Position numbers and translations under genes: made by a program | Notes under the pieces: model-generated | What the model saw: the letters and a program-made list of their open reading frames with translations, nothing else | Database searches by the model: none | Told to the model about the DNA's origin: nothing | Source: Sinomonas atrocyanea | GTDB lineage: Bacteria; Actinomycetota; Actinomycetes; Actinomycetales; Micrococcaceae | Assembly: GCF_030812675.1 (NCBI RefSeq) | Contig: NZ_JAUSTE010000001.1 | Span: 186,001-250,000 of the forward strand | Length of the DNA stretch: 64,000 nt | Reading direction: 5' to 3' | Part shown: in pieces, positions 53,262-61,948 of the stretch | Layout: each line of letters starts with the position of its first letter | Position numbering within the stretch: position 1 is the stretch's first letter

Positions 53262-53864
53262 ATGGCCCACGAGAGGAAGCTTCGGATCGCCGCGGTCGGG
53301 GACGAGCTCCTGGCCGGCAACGGAGACCCGCGGGCGCTGGGCTGGTTCGGCCGGGTGCTCGCGCGGACGCCCCGCGAGGAGGTGACCCTCGAGTCGTACG
53401 TGCTCGCCACGCCCGAGGAGGGCACCGAGGGACTCGCGGCCCGCTGGGAGGTCGAGACGATGCGGCGCTTCGCCGCCGGCTACGAGAACCGCCTCGTCAT
53501 CGGGCTCTCGGGACGGGACATCGCCTTCGGCGTCTCCCCCGCGCGCAGCCGCCTGAACGTCGCGAACATCCTCGACACCGCACAGCAGAACAGCGCCGAA
53601 GTCTTCGTGGTCGGACCGCCGCCCACCCTCGATCCCGCCCAGAACCGCCGGCTCGCGGAGCTCAACACGGCCTTCGCCGACGTCACGACCCGGCGCAACT
53701 ACTACTACGTCGACACGTTCTCGCCGCTGCTGAACCACGAGCAGTGGCGCACTGACCTCGCCGGCAACGCCGGCGCGCCCGGGCAGGCCGGCTATGGCCT
53801 CATCGCGTGGCTCGTGCTGCACCGCGGGTGGTTCCCCTGGCTGCGGCTCCCGCAGCCGCAGTAG
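53262..53864 (+). CDS. GDSL/SGNH-hydrolase-like protein with Glu in place of the nucleophilic Ser
   Basis: 200 residues with an SGNH-hydrolase outline: block I near residue 10-14 reads VGDELLAGNGDPRALGW instead of GDS, block III-like GLSGRDIAFG, and a final YGLIAWLVLHRGW helix, with D/H candidates before it. Because Ser is replaced by Glu the protein may not be a serine esterase. The ATG at 53262 has GGGAG 5 nt upstream. No signal peptide. I recall similar proteins in Micrococcaceae but know no function. Confidence 0.75.
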   Translation: MAHERKLRIAAVGDELLAGNGDPRALGWFGRVLARTPREEVTLESYVLATPEEGTEGLAARWEVETMRRFAAGYENRLVIGLSGRDIAFGVSPARSRLNVANILDTAQQNSAEVFVVGPPPTLDPAQNRRLAELNTAFADVTTRRNYYYVDTFSPLLNHEQWRTDLAGNAGAPGQAGYGLIAWLVLHRGWFPWLRLPQPQ

Positions 53865-53946
53865 GGCGCCCACCCCGCCGACGCCGGCCGCGCACCGTCC
53901 GGGACGACGCGGCCGCGGCCCGGCCGCACCGCTGGCCCCGATCGGC

Positions 53947-53952
53947 TAGACT
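53947..53952 (+). promoter_or_regulatory. candidate -10 hexamer TAGACT for the bL37 gene
   Basis: The transcript would start about 65-70 nt before the bL37 ATG; an AAGGAGG ribosome site is present. Confidence 0.45.
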
Positions 53953-54025
53953 GAACGATGGCCTTCTGGGCCACCGGTGCCGGCAACGGCGCCAACCCCT
54001 GTAGTCGAAAGAAGGAGGCCAGCCC

Positions 54026-54100
54026 ATGAGCAAGCGTGCACGCAAGCGTCGTGACCGTAAGCGCGGAGGCGCGAACCACGGCAAGCGCCCCAACACCTGA
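54026..54100 (+). CDS. ribosomal protein bL37 (24 residues)
   Basis: A 24-codon gene with a perfect AAGGAGG site 7 nt before the ATG. The peptide MSKRARKRRDRKRGGANHGK continues to RPNT and matches the actinobacterial 50S protein bL37 seen in mycobacterial ribosome structures: all Arg/Lys/Gly with a conserved ANHGKRPNT end. It is about 48% basic. Located between the GDSL-like gene and the converging sigR-rsrA pair, followed by a strong hairpin. Confidence 0.92.
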   Translation: MSKRARKRRDRKRGGANHGKRPNT

Positions 54101-54126
54101 GCGCAGCCACGGTCCGCGACGCGGAC

Positions 54127-54168
54127 ACAGATGATGCCCCGGACCCATGGGTCCGGGGCATCATCTGT
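54127..54168. terminator. bidirectional hairpin between bL37 and rsrA
   Basis: A perfect inverted repeat, 20-nt arms around a 2-nt centre, lies 26 bp after the bL37 stop and 55 bp beyond the rsrA stop. It can fold from either strand, so it likely ends both converging transcripts. Confidence 0.8.
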
Positions 54169-54223
54169 CTGAGCTGTCGGCCTGCGCTCGGCGCGCTGTC
54201 TGTGCTCGCCTCCGCCGGCCCGC

Positions 54224-54481
54224 TCAGGCCTCGGCGCGCAGGGAGTGGATCTTGGTCAGGATCGAGTCCTTGAGCGCAGCCGGCGCCTGTTCGTGGCAGC
54301 TGCGCTTCATGGCAGACCGGATCATGCACTCCAGGTCATGCTCCCCGAGGCACTCGGGGCACGACTCGAGGTGGTCGCGGATCTCGGCGACCTCGTGCGC
54401 CGGGAGCGCTCCGTCGAGGTACTCGTAGAGCCGGTGGAGGCGGCTGTCGTCACAGTCGCCCAGGCCTTGGCAATCGCTCAT
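54224..54481 (-). CDS. rsrA: zinc-binding redox-sensing anti-sigma factor RsrA (mycothiol system)
   Basis: 85 residues with the ZAS motif H37-x3-C41-x2-C44 and C10 as a further zinc ligand; extra Cys at 4, 52 and 62. Oxidation of the zinc thiols releases SigR to turn on thiol-stress genes (mycothiol, thioredoxin). It overlaps the sigR stop by 4 bp (ATGA), typical for sigma/anti-sigma pairs. Confidence 0.94.
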   Translation of the reverse strand: MSDCQGLGDCDDSRLHRLYEYLDGALPAHEVAEIRDHLESCPECLGEHDLECMIRSAMKRSCHEQAPAALKDSILTKIHSLRAEA

Positions 54482-55152
54482 TGTTCCTTCTCCTGGGATG
54501 CCGCCACGGCCCGGGCTCCGGCGAACCCGCGCTCGGCGGCGTAGTCCGCGAGACGGTCCCTGAGCATCTTGCGGCCGCGGTGCAGGCGGCTCATGACCGT
54601 GCCGATGGGGGTGTTCATGATCTCCGAGATCTCCTTGTACGCGAAGCCCTCGACGTCCGCGAAGTAGACCGCGAGGCGGAACTCCTCCGGGATCGACTGC
54701 AGGGCCTCCTTGACGTCGGAGTCCGGCAGGTGGTCCAGCGCCTCCGCCTCGGCGGAGCGCAGCCCGGTCGAGGTGTGCGATTCGGCCCGCGCGAGCTGCC
54801 AGTCCTCGACGCTGTCCGTCTGGGCCTGCTGGGGCTCGCGCTGCCGCTTGCGGTACAGGTTGATGTACGTGTTCGTGAGGATCCTGTACAGCCAGGCCTT
54901 CAGGTTGGTGCCCGGCTTGTACTGGTGGAAGGCGGCGAACGCCTTCGCGTACGCCTCCTGCACCAGGTCCTCGGCGTCGGCAGGGTTGCGTGCCATGCGC
55001 ATCGCAGCCGAGTAGAGCTGGTCGACGTACTGCATGGCGTCGCGCTCGAAGCGCTCGCGGCGCTGGTCGTCGGTCTCCGCAGCGCGTGCGTCCGCCCCGC
55101 CACCCGGACCGTGGACGGGGGGCTCTGGCTCGTGGGACTCGGGGGCACTCAT
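54478..55152 (-). CDS. sigR: ECF sigma factor SigR/SigH (thiol-oxidative stress)
   Basis: 224 residues. Sigma region 2 spans ~35-105 ([33 protein letters not shown]) and region 4 spans ~145-205 ([25 protein letters not shown] with [15 protein letters not shown]). The N-terminal ~30 residues are Pro/Glu-rich. SigR recognises GGAAT-N18-GTT promoters in relatives and is held by RsrA. The frame is open upstream but MSAPESHEP at 55152 is the natural start. TAGACT lies 8 nt upstream. Confidence 0.94.
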   Translation of the reverse strand: MSAPESHEPEPPVHGPGGGADARAAETDDQRRERFERDAMQYVDQLYSAAMRMARNPADAEDLVQEAYAKAFAAFHQYKPGTNLKAWLYRILTNTYINLYRKRQREPQQAQTDSVEDWQLARAESHTSTGLRSAEAEALDHLPDSDVKEALQSIPEEFRLAVYFADVEGFAYKEISEIMNTPIGTVMSRLHRGRKMLRDRLADYAAERGFAGARAVAASQEKEQ

Positions 55153-55160
55153 CGCCGCCC

Positions 55161-55166
55161 AGTCTA
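55161..55166 (-). promoter_or_regulatory. -10 hexamer TAGACT before sigR
   Basis: TAGACT is followed by 8 nt and the sigR ATG. No convincing SigR-type GGAAT-GTT pair was seen nearby, so this looks like a housekeeping promoter. Confidence 0.45.
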
Positions 55167-55423
55167 CTGTCGGTGCCGCACGGACTGCTGTGCGCACATC
55201 AGGGCGTTCAAGGACCAGCACTGCGCTCCTTCCTTCCAGCGGCGCCACTCGGCGCATCGTCACGGTGCCCGACGGCGCCGCAGAGGGGGCTCCGCGGGGC
55301 TGCTGCGGGGGCGCTGTGCCCGCCGGACACGAGGGAGAACGCGGCGGGAGAAGGAAAATATTCCCCAAAGGTGCCAGACTGGGTCGCGTCGGAACACGCC
55401 CGAACCAAGCCTCAGGAGGCCCG

Positions 55424-56023
55424 ATGTCCGCAGTCCGATTCCTCGCCCGACCGCTTCTTGGCTCGTCATTCATCGTCGCCGGCGCGGGAAAGCTGAAGAA
55501 CGCGGATGACACGGCCGAGCAGCTCTCGCCCGTGCTGCGCCAGGCAGCCGACGCCCTCCCGATCCAGGTGGACGAGAAGGTCCTCGCCCGGGCTGTGGGA
55601 GCAAGCCAGCTCGGCGCCGGCATCCTGTTCGCCCTCGGCAAGGCCCCCCGGCTGTCCGCCTCCGTGCTCGCGATCACGAGCGCGCTGAACACCTTCGTCG
55701 AGTGGCGCAGCGCCGACATCAGCACTCCGGCGGGCCGCGAGGCGCGCCGGAGCGGCCTGCTGAAGAACCTCTCGCTCCTGGGCGGTGTGCTGCTCGCGAG
55801 CGTCGACACCAACGGGCGCCCCTCCCTCGCCTGGCGCACGCAGCACCTCGCCGCGGACGCAGGCAAGGCCGGCCGGCGCCAGTTCGCCGCCGCCGAGAAG
55901 CGCACGGGCAAGGCGGTCCAGCGCGCGGCGCGCCGAGCCGAGCACACGGCCCGGCGGGCGCAGCACACCGTGCGCTCTGCGGCGAAGGAAGCGGCCAGCG
56001 CCGCCTCGGACGTCCTCTCGTGA
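55424..56023 (+). CDS. DoxX-like membrane protein with basic Ala-rich tail
   Basis: 199 residues. The opening [25 protein letters not shown] and two to three further hydrophobic helices match the DoxX family, some of whose members join redox complexes at the membrane. The last ~55 residues are a basic, Ala/Arg-rich, probably helical tail beyond the family. AGGAGG lies 4 nt before the ATG. The stop overlaps the aroA GTG. The redox context (sigR next door) is suggestive only. Confidence 0.75.
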   Translation: MSAVRFLARPLLGSSFIVAGAGKLKNADDTAEQLSPVLRQAADALPIQVDEKVLARAVGASQLGAGILFALGKAPRLSASVLAITSALNTFVEWRSADISTPAGREARRSGLLKNLSLLGGVLLASVDTNGRPSLAWRTQHLAADAGKAGRRQFAAAEKRTGKAVQRAARRAEHTARRAQHTVRSAAKEAASAASDVLS

Positions 56024-57345
56024 GCCACTGGCCGGCGCCCTTCGCCGACGTGCCGGTCGACGCCACCGTCACCGTGCCCGGCTCGAAGTCGCTGACCAAC
56101 CGCTACCTGGTGCTGGCGGCCCTCGCCGACGGCCCCTCGCGCCTGCGGGCGCCGCTCCACTCGCGCGACTCCGCCCTCATGGTCGGGGCCCTGCGCGCGC
56201 TCGGCGCCACCGTGACGGAGGTCGAGGGCGACGGCGAGTACGGCCCCGACCTCGAGATCACCCCGGCCGCCCACGGGCCCGCCCCCGATCTCGGCCGCAC
56301 GTCCGTGGACTGTGGGCTGGCCGGCACGGTGATGCGCTTCGTGCCGCCGCTCGCGGCGCTCGCCCGCGGGGACATCGCGTTCGACGGCGATCCGCACGCG
56401 CGGGTGCGCCCCATGGGGCCCGTCATCGATGCCCTCCGCGCGCTCGGCGTCGAGCTCACGTCGCCCGACGGCGGCGCACCGCGCTCGCTGCCGTTCACGG
56501 TGCACGGCACCGGTGCGGTGCGCGGGGGCCACATCGCCGTCGATGCGAGCGGCTCGAGCCAGTTCGTCTCCGCACTGCTGCTGGCGGGCGCGCGCTTCGC
56601 CGACGGGCTCCACCTCGAGCACGTGGGCGGCCCGGTGCCGAGCCTGGACCACATCTCGATGACCGTCGAGGTCCTCCGGGGCGTGGGTGTGGAGGTCGAC
56701 GACACGGTCCCCCACCACTGGGTCGTCGCGCCCGGGCCGATCCGGGCCTTCGACGTCCGGATCGAGCAGGACCTCTCCAACGCCGGCCCGTTCCTCGCCG
56801 CGGCGCTCGCCACCCGTGGCACCGTCCGCGTGCCCAACTGGCCCGAGCACACGACCCAGGTCGGCGACGCCTGGCGCGAGATCCTCCCGCGCCTCGGCGC
56901 CCGCGTGAGCCTCGACGCCGGCACCCTCACCGTCCGCGGCGGGGAGCGCATCACGGGCGCGGACCTGGCCGACACCAGCGAGCTCGCCCCGACCGTGGCT
57001 GCGCTGTGCGCCCTCGCGGACTCGCCCTCGCGCCTCACCGGCATCGCGCACCTGCGGGGGCACGAGACCGACCGGCTCGCGGCCCTCGTCGCGGAGATCA
57101 CGAGGCTGGGCGGGGATGCCGAGGAGACCGAGGACGGACTGGTCATCAGGCCTGCCCCGCTGCACGGCGGCGTGGTGCACTCGTACGCGGACCACCGTAT
57201 GGCCACGGCCGGGGCCATCCTGGGCCTCGCCGTGCCCGGGGTCGAGGTCGAGGACATCGCCACGACCGCCAAGACCATGCCGGAGTTCCCCGAGATGTGG
57301 GCGCGCATGCTGGGCCAGCATGCGCAGGCTGGGGCCTCCTCGTAG
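56020..57345 (+). CDS. aroA: 3-phosphoshikimate 1-carboxyvinyltransferase (EPSP synthase)
   Basis: 441 residues. [21 protein letters not shown] is the PEP/shikimate loop; [14 protein letters not shown] and [15 protein letters not shown] follow; the C-terminal [15 protein letters not shown] is conserved. It joins shikimate-3-phosphate and PEP on the way to chorismate and aromatic amino acids. GLAGT at residues ~100 resembles the usual glyphosate-sensitive class I (LGNAGT) region; sensitivity was not assessed further. The GTG start overlaps the DoxX-like stop by 3 bp. Confidence 0.95.
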   Translation: MSHWPAPFADVPVDATVTVPGSKSLTNRYLVLAALADGPSRLRAPLHSRDSALMVGALRALGATVTEVEGDGEYGPDLEITPAAHGPAPDLGRTSVDCGLAGTVMRFVPPLAALARGDIAFDGDPHARVRPMGPVIDALRALGVELTSPDGGAPRSLPFTVHGTGAVRGGHIAVDASGSSQFVSALLLAGARFADGLHLEHVGGPVPSLDHISMTVEVLRGVGVEVDDTVPHHWVVAPGPIRAFDVRIEQDLSNAGPFLAAALATRGTVRVPNWPEHTTQVGDAWREILPRLGARVSLDAGTLTVRGGERITGADLADTSELAPTVAALCALADSPSRLTGIAHLRGHETDRLAALVAEITRLGGDAEETEDGLVIRPAPLHGGVVHSYADHRMATAGAILGLAVPGVEVEDIATTAKTMPEFPEMWARMLGQHAQAGASS

Positions 57346-57346
57346 C

Positions 57347-58444
57347 ATGGGGCAGCGCGAGTGGGACGAGAGCGATGTCCGCGTCCGCCCGAACAAGCGC
57401 GGGAGCCGGCCGCGCACCAAGGACCGGCCGAGCCACGATGACGCGGTCGTGGGCCGCATCGTCACGGTCGACCGCGGGCGCTACACGGCGGTCCTCGACG
57501 AGGACACGCCCCAGGAGCGCGTGGTGATCGCCGCGCGTGCCCGGGAGCTGCGCCGCACGCCGGTGGTGCCCGGCGACTTCGTCGGCCTCGTCGGCGACGT
57601 CAGCGGCCGCCCCGATACGCTCGCGCGGCTCGTCCGGATCGAGGAGCGCTCTACCGTCCTGCGGCGCAGTGCCGATGACACCGACCCTGTCGAGCGCGTC
57701 GTCGTCGCGAATGCGGACCAGCTCGTGATCGTGGTCGCCGCCGCCAATCCGGAGCCCCGCACCGGATTCATCGACCGCGCCCTCGTCGCGGCCTATGACG
57801 CAGGGATCGAGCCGCTCCTGCTCGTGACGAAGGCGGACCTGAAGGATCCCGCCGCGCTCCTGGCCAACTACCGGCTCCTGCCCCTCACCGTCGTGGTAAG
57901 CCGCACCGCCGAGGAGACCGCAGCGGGCACACAGCCCGAAGAGGGCGCCTCGGCCACGCTCGACGAGGAGGCCGTCGAACGGCTCCGCGCACAGCTCGAG
58001 GGCCATGTCACCGTGCTCCTGGGCCACTCGGGCGTGGGCAAGTCGACCATGGTCAACGCGCTCACCGGCGCCGGCCGCGCCACGGGAGGCGTCAACGCGG
58101 TGACCGGGCGCGGCCGGCACACCTCCTCCTCGGCGCTCGCCCTGCGCCTCGCGGATGCCCCGCCCGGCAGCTGGATCATCGACACGCCCGGCATCCGCTC
58201 CTTCGGGCTCGCCCACGTGGACCCGGACCGGATCCTGCACGCCTTCGGCGACCTCGAGCCGGGGATCGAGGCGTGCGAGCGCGGCTGCCGGCACGACGCG
58301 GCGGCCGTGCACTGCGGCCTCGACGCCTGGGTGGCGGCCGGCCACGCGGGCGGCGCCGGACCCGCCCGCCTCGCGTCGCTGCGCCGCCTCCTCGGGGCAG
58401 GACCGCGCGAGGAGGCGGCGGAGGAGAAGGAACTCGGGGTCTAG
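57347..58444 (+). CDS. rsgA: ribosome small-subunit GTPase RsgA (YjeQ)
   Basis: 365 residues. An N-terminal OB fold (~35-105) precedes a circularly permuted GTPase: G4 TKAD at 161-164, G1 GHSGVGKST at 226-234, G3 DTPG at 279-282. A C-terminal zinc site has C-x3-C-x-H-x6-C. RsgA checks 30S maturation. The basic N-terminal extension ([15 protein letters not shown]) is actinobacterial. The ATG is 1 bp after the aroA stop. Confidence 0.94.
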   Translation: MGQREWDESDVRVRPNKRGSRPRTKDRPSHDDAVVGRIVTVDRGRYTAVLDEDTPQERVVIAARARELRRTPVVPGDFVGLVGDVSGRPDTLARLVRIEERSTVLRRSADDTDPVERVVVANADQLVIVVAAANPEPRTGFIDRALVAAYDAGIEPLLLVTKADLKDPAALLANYRLLPLTVVVSRTAEETAAGTQPEEGASATLDEEAVERLRAQLEGHVTVLLGHSGVGKSTMVNALTGAGRATGGVNAVTGRGRHTSSSALALRLADAPPGSWIIDTPGIRSFGLAHVDPDRILHAFGDLEPGIEACERGCRHDAAAVHCGLDAWVAAGHAGGAGPARLASLRRLLGAGPREEAAEEKELGV

Positions 58445-58494
58445 GCGCTGCCCCGTCTGCGCTGCGCCTCGCGGCTGTGGCGCGCCCCACGGGA

Positions 58495-58500
58495 TAGCGT
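58495..58500 (+). promoter_or_regulatory. -10 hexamer TAGCGT, leaderless promoter of hisN
   Basis: TAGCGT is followed by GGGGTCC (7 nt) and the ATG at 58508. Confidence 0.55.
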
Positions 58501-58507
58501 GGGGTCC

Positions 58508-59329
58508 ATGACCTCAGCGACCGAGACCTCCTACAACGACGACCTCCGCCTCGCCCATGTCCTGGCGGACTCGGTCGACGCCCAGACGATGGAGCGGTTC
58601 AAGGCCCTCGACCTGAAGGTGGAGACCAAGCCGGACCTCACCCCGGTCACCGACGCCGACCGCGCCGCCGAGGAGGCGATCCGCGGCCAGCTCTCCCGCT
58701 CGCGGCCGCGCGACGCGGTGGTGGGCGAGGAGTTCGGCACCACCGGGCACGGGTCGCGGCGCTGGATCATCGACCCGATCGACGGCACCAAGAACTTCGT
58801 GCGGGGCGTGCCCGTGTGGGCCACCCTGATTGCCCTGGCCGACGGCGATGAGATCGTGGTCGGTGTGGTGAGCGCCCCGGCCCTCGGGCGGCGGTGGTGG
58901 GCGGCCAGGGGCACCGGCGCCTACACCGGGCGGTCCCTGGCCTCGGCGACGCGGCTGAAGGTCTCCGACGTGTCGAAGCTGCAGGACGCCTCCCTGTCCT
59001 ACTCCTCGCTGTCCGGCTGGAGGGAGCGCGGCAGCCTCGAGGACTTCATCGGCCTGACCGACGAGGTGTGGCGCACCCGGGCCTACGGGGACTTCTGGTC
59101 CTACTGCCTCGTCGCCGAGGGCGCCGTGGACATCGCCACCGAGCCCGAGCTCGCGCTCTACGACATGGCAGCGCTCGTGCCGATCGTCACCGAGGCCGGT
59201 GGTCGCTTCACCTCCCTCGACGGGCAGGACGGCCCGTGGGGCGGCAACGCGCTCGCGACGAACGGCATCCTGCACTCCGAGGTGCTCGCGAAGCTCACCC
59301 CGGGCCGCGACGACCTCCTGCAGAGCTGA
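58508..59329 (+). CDS. hisN: histidinol-phosphatase, inositol monophosphatase family
   Basis: 273 residues. The metal site has E74-E75 (VVGEEFG) and DPIDGT at 89-94 followed by KNFVRG, then the C-terminal [17 protein letters not shown]. Actinobacteria use this family for histidinol phosphate; the [13 protein letters not shown] string matches the HisN clade better than SuhB. The start ATG at 58508 lies after the leaderless -10; an in-frame GTG at 58499 is upstream of the expected transcript start. Confidence 0.9.
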   Translation: MTSATETSYNDDLRLAHVLADSVDAQTMERFKALDLKVETKPDLTPVTDADRAAEEAIRGQLSRSRPRDAVVGEEFGTTGHGSRRWIIDPIDGTKNFVRGVPVWATLIALADGDEIVVGVVSAPALGRRWWAARGTGAYTGRSLASATRLKVSDVSKLQDASLSYSSLSGWRERGSLEDFIGLTDEVWRTRAYGDFWSYCLVAEGAVDIATEPELALYDMAALVPIVTEAGGRFTSLDGQDGPWGGNALATNGILHSEVLAKLTPGRDDLLQS

Positions 59330-59421
59330 CGCGGGCCGGCGCCCCGGGCGCGCGCCGGTCACCGTTCGTCACACTGGCCGCACTCGGCCCGGTCGGCGTG
59401 CGCCCTGCGGCGGCGGTGCCC

Positions 59422-59427
59422 TAGGGT
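59422..59427 (+). promoter_or_regulatory. -10 hexamer TAGGGT of the SAM riboswitch transcript
   Basis: It lies 9 nt before the first stem of the riboswitch, so the RNA would begin only a few nt ahead of the aptamer. Confidence 0.5.
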
Positions 59428-59436
59428 CTTTCCCAA

Positions 59437-59550
59437 GGTCACGAGTGCCAGCGCGAAACCCCGGTTTGCTGGCCGGCAACCCTCCCTGACGCGGCGGGGT
59501 GCCCCGGGTGACGACCGGGCCGGTCCGGAGCGGACACGGCAAGCGCGGAC
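59437..59550 (+). ncRNA. SAM-IV riboswitch
   Basis: The core follows the SAM-IV consensus: P1 GGTC (59437-59440) pairs with GACC (59513-59516); GAGTGCCAGC leads into a hairpin closed by GCTGGC; then CCGGCAACCCTCC, GGGGTGCCCCGGGTGA, and a 3' pseudoknot region with GCAAGCGCGGAC. SAM binding would switch off expression of the downstream gene. Located 30 bp before the SufS-like start, in a 251-bp gap. Confidence 0.9.
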
Positions 59551-59580
59551 CCGAGGGTCCCTCGTTCGTGAGGAACGCCG

Positions 59581-60981
59581 ATGAGCACTGTCCTGTCCCC
59601 CACCGCCGCCGCTGCCGGGCTGGGCGCCCGGTACCCCGACGCGCTCGAGCCGCTCGCCGCCGTCGTCGGCGCCGATCTCGCCGCTCCCCTCGTGGGCGGC
59701 GGGAGCGTGCGGTACGCGAACCTCGACTACGCCGCGTCGGCCCCCGCGCTGGCCGAGGTCGCCGACTACCTGAACGAGGTGCTGCCCTTCTACGCCAGCG
59801 TGCACCGCGGCGCCGGCTACGCCTCGCAGATCAGCACGAGCGTGTACGAGAACGCCCGCGGGATCGTGCGCGGCTTCGTCGGGGCGAGGCCCGACGACGC
59901 GGTCGTGTTCACGCGCAACACCACCGACTCCCTCAACCTGCTCGCCGGCTGCGTCCCGCCCGGCCTCGACGTCCTCTACCTCGACATCGAGCACCACGCG
60001 AACCTCCTGCCCTGGCAGGGCCGCCCGCACCGCAGCGTCGTCGCCGCGGACACGGTCGCCGAGACGCTCGGGCGCCTCGGTGCCGAGCTCGCCCGGGGCG
60101 GGGTGGGCCTGCTCGCCGTCACCGGCGCTTCCAACGTCACCGGCGAGGTCCTGCCCCTCGCCGAGCTCGCCTCCCTCGCCCACCGGCACGGCGCGAGGAT
60201 CCTCGTCGACGCGGCGCAGCTCGCCCCGCACCGCCGGATCCGCATGGCCGGCGGCGACGCCGCCGGGACGGACATCGACTACCTCGCCTTCTCGGGCCAC
60301 AAGCTCTACGCCCCCTTCGGCAGCGGCGTGCTCGTGGGCCGTCCCGACTGGCTCGACGCCGGCCGCCCGCACCTCGCCGGCGGGGGCGCGGTCAGCGAGG
60401 TGCGGCTCGAATCCGTGGCCTGGGCGGCCGGCCCCGCCCGCCACGAGGCCGGCTCCCCCAACGTCCTCGGCGCCGCGACGCTCGCCCATGCCGCCCAGAT
60501 CCTCGGCTCTCTCGACCCCGCTGCGTGGGCGCGGCACGAGGAGCAGCTGCGCGCCGCGCTCGTGGAGGGGCTCGAGACCATCGACGGCGTCGGCGTCCAC
60601 AGGCTCTTCGCCGACGCACCGTCGGCGATCGGCGTGGTGAACTTCTCGGTCGCCGGCTACGACGCGGGCCTCGCGGCCGCCTACCTCTCTGCCGAGCACG
60701 GCATCGGCGTGCGCGACGGGAGATTCTGCGCCCACCCTGCCCTGACCCGGCTGGGCCTGCCCGCGGGGTCGCTGCGGGCCAGCTTCGGGGTCGGGTCGAG
60801 GCTCGAGGACGTCGAGCGGCTCGTCGCGGCGGTCCGGCAGCTCGTGGAGGCGGGGCTGGGCATCGACTACGCGATCGACGCCGGGCGCTGGGTGCCAGCC
60901 CGGGACACCCGCCCGTTCCCCCTCTGGGCGCCGAACACGCCGGGCACCGCGGGGGCGGCGCCGTGCACCCCCGGGAACTGA
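59581..60981 (+). CDS. class V aminotransferase, SufS/CsdA-like (putative cysteine desulfurase), under SAM riboswitch
   Basis: 466 residues. PLP lysine K241 in FSGHKLYAPFG; PLP-stacking and phosphate ligands in FTRNTTDSLN, IEHHANLLPW and VDAAQLAPHR; C383 in DGRFCAHPALTR matches the SufS persulfide cysteine. No adjacent suf genes, so a role in general FeS assembly is doubtful. The riboswitch suggests a methionine/SAM-linked sulfur function, for example making sulfide or a sulfur donor. A ~40-residue C-terminal extension rich in Pro and Gly is unusual. Confidence 0.85.
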   Translation: MSTVLSPTAAAAGLGARYPDALEPLAAVVGADLAAPLVGGGSVRYANLDYAASAPALAEVADYLNEVLPFYASVHRGAGYASQISTSVYENARGIVRGFVGARPDDAVVFTRNTTDSLNLLAGCVPPGLDVLYLDIEHHANLLPWQGRPHRSVVAADTVAETLGRLGAELARGGVGLLAVTGASNVTGEVLPLAELASLAHRHGARILVDAAQLAPHRRIRMAGGDAAGTDIDYLAFSGHKLYAPFGSGVLVGRPDWLDAGRPHLAGGGAVSEVRLESVAWAAGPARHEAGSPNVLGAATLAHAAQILGSLDPAAWARHEEQLRAALVEGLETIDGVGVHRLFADAPSAIGVVNFSVAGYDAGLAAAYLSAEHGIGVRDGRFCAHPALTRLGLPAGSLRASFGVGSRLEDVERLVAAVRQLVEAGLGIDYAIDAGRWVPARDTRPFPLWAPNTPGTAGAAPCTPGN

Positions 60982-61051
60982 ACGGCATCGTCCGCGGGCC
61001 GTAGAGTGGTGAGCCGGAATCCTCAGGGAGGACTATGGCGCAGGAGGGACT

Positions 61052-61816
61052 ATGGGACGGGGCGGGCCGAAGTTCGACGATGCCCGGCGGCGTGAGCTCG
61101 CCGGGGCCTTCGCCGCAGGCGGCGAGCACTACGAACGGGTCCGCCCGGGCTACCCGGTGCAGGCGGCCGACTGGATCGTCCCGGACGGGGCGCGCACCGC
61201 CGTGGACCTCGGCGCCGGCACCGGCAAGTTCACCGAGCTCCTCGTCGCCCGGGGCCTCGCCGTGACGGCCGTGGACCCGTCCGCGGACATGCTGGCCCAG
61301 CTCGCCGCCCGGCTGCCCTCCGTCACGTGCGTCGCCGCGGCCGCCGAGAGGACGGGGCTGCCGCCCGCCTCGACGGACGTGGTCGTCGCGGCGCAGGCCT
61401 GGCACTGGTTCGACACGGCTGCGGCGACCCGCGAGGCGGCCCGCCTGCTCCGTCCGGGCGGCCGGGCCGGGCTCGTGTGGAACCAGCTCGACACGCGCAT
61501 CCCCTGGGTCCACCGGCTCTCCCGGATCATGCATGCCGGCGACGTCCACAAGCCCGACTACCAGCCGCCGTCCGGCCCCGAGCTCCACGGCTGGGAGCCC
61601 CTCGTGATCGCGTGGGAGGATCCGATCACCCCCGAGGGCATCGTGGAGCTGACGAAGTCCCGCAGCTACTACCTGCGGGCCTCGGAGAAGCACCGGCGCA
61701 GGGTCGAGGACAACCTGGCGTGGTACCTCTTCGAGCACCTCGGCCACTCCCCCGGCGAGGCCCTTGCCCTGCCGTACATCACGCAGGCGTGGCGCGCCAC
61801 GGAGGCCCCCGGCTGA
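61052..61816 (+). CDS. class I SAM-dependent methyltransferase
   Basis: 254 residues. SAM-binding motif I VDLGAGTGKFTELL at ~50, acidic motif post-II VDPSADM, and VVAAQAWHWFD at motif II; ARLLRPGGRAGLVW at motif III. The FYERVRPGYP-like opening (HYERVRPGYPVQAADWI) matches small-molecule methyltransferases of the UbiE/Tam type. Substrate unknown. The ATG at 61052 follows AGGAGGG. It lies 70 bp after the SufS-like gene and may share the riboswitch transcript. Confidence 0.85.
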   Translation: MGRGGPKFDDARRRELAGAFAAGGEHYERVRPGYPVQAADWIVPDGARTAVDLGAGTGKFTELLVARGLAVTAVDPSADMLAQLAARLPSVTCVAAAAERTGLPPASTDVVVAAQAWHWFDTAAATREAARLLRPGGRAGLVWNQLDTRIPWVHRLSRIMHAGDVHKPDYQPPSGPELHGWEPLVIAWEDPITPEGIVELTKSRSYYLRASEKHRRRVEDNLAWYLFEHLGHSPGEALALPYITQAWRATEAPG

Positions 61817-61871
61817 GGCGCCTCGCAGCGCGGCTTCCCGGGGCAGCCTTGCCGGGCGCAGCTCCGCTCCC

Positions 61872-61877
61872 TAGTAT
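61872..61877 (+). promoter_or_regulatory. candidate -10 hexamer TAGTAT of mntH
   Basis: The last base overlaps the first base of the palindromic MntR-like operator, so a bound repressor would block RNA polymerase directly. Confidence 0.5.
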
Positions 61878-61892
61878 TTAGGTGTACCGAAA
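61877..61892 (+). promoter_or_regulatory. putative MntR operator before mntH
   Basis: TTTAGGTGTACCGAAA is an inverted repeat (TTTaGGT-GT-ACCgAAA, one mismatch) of the DtxR/MntR-box type. It covers the promoter -10/+1 region of mntH, and an MntR-type regulator is encoded just downstream. Confidence 0.7.
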
Positions 61893-61901
61893 AAATGTGT
61901 T

Positions 61902-61919
61902 TGGCGCGTCTAAGCGCCA
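61902..61919 (+). other. small hairpin in the mntH leader
   Basis: TGGCGC and GCGCCA flank a 6-nt loop. Its role is unknown; it does not look like the known manganese riboswitch, which is longer. Confidence 0.35.
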
Positions 61920-61948
61920 GCGGGTGCTGGCGAGGAGGCCGGTCGACG

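Noticed and set aside
55153-55260. A SigR-type promoter (GGAAT-N18-GTT) for sigR autoregulation.
   Set aside because: The closest match is GGAAG-N17-GTC, too weak to call.
54478-57465. A 995-codon minus-strand frame that would fuse sigR to upstream sequence across aroA.
   Set aside because: Only the last 224 codons match a sigma factor; the rest is antisense to aroA and the DoxX-like gene.
61035-61265. A 76-codon frame starting at the first of two duplicated ribosome-binding sites.
   Set aside because: It overlaps the methyltransferase entirely and has no motif; kept only as a finding about the duplicated start.
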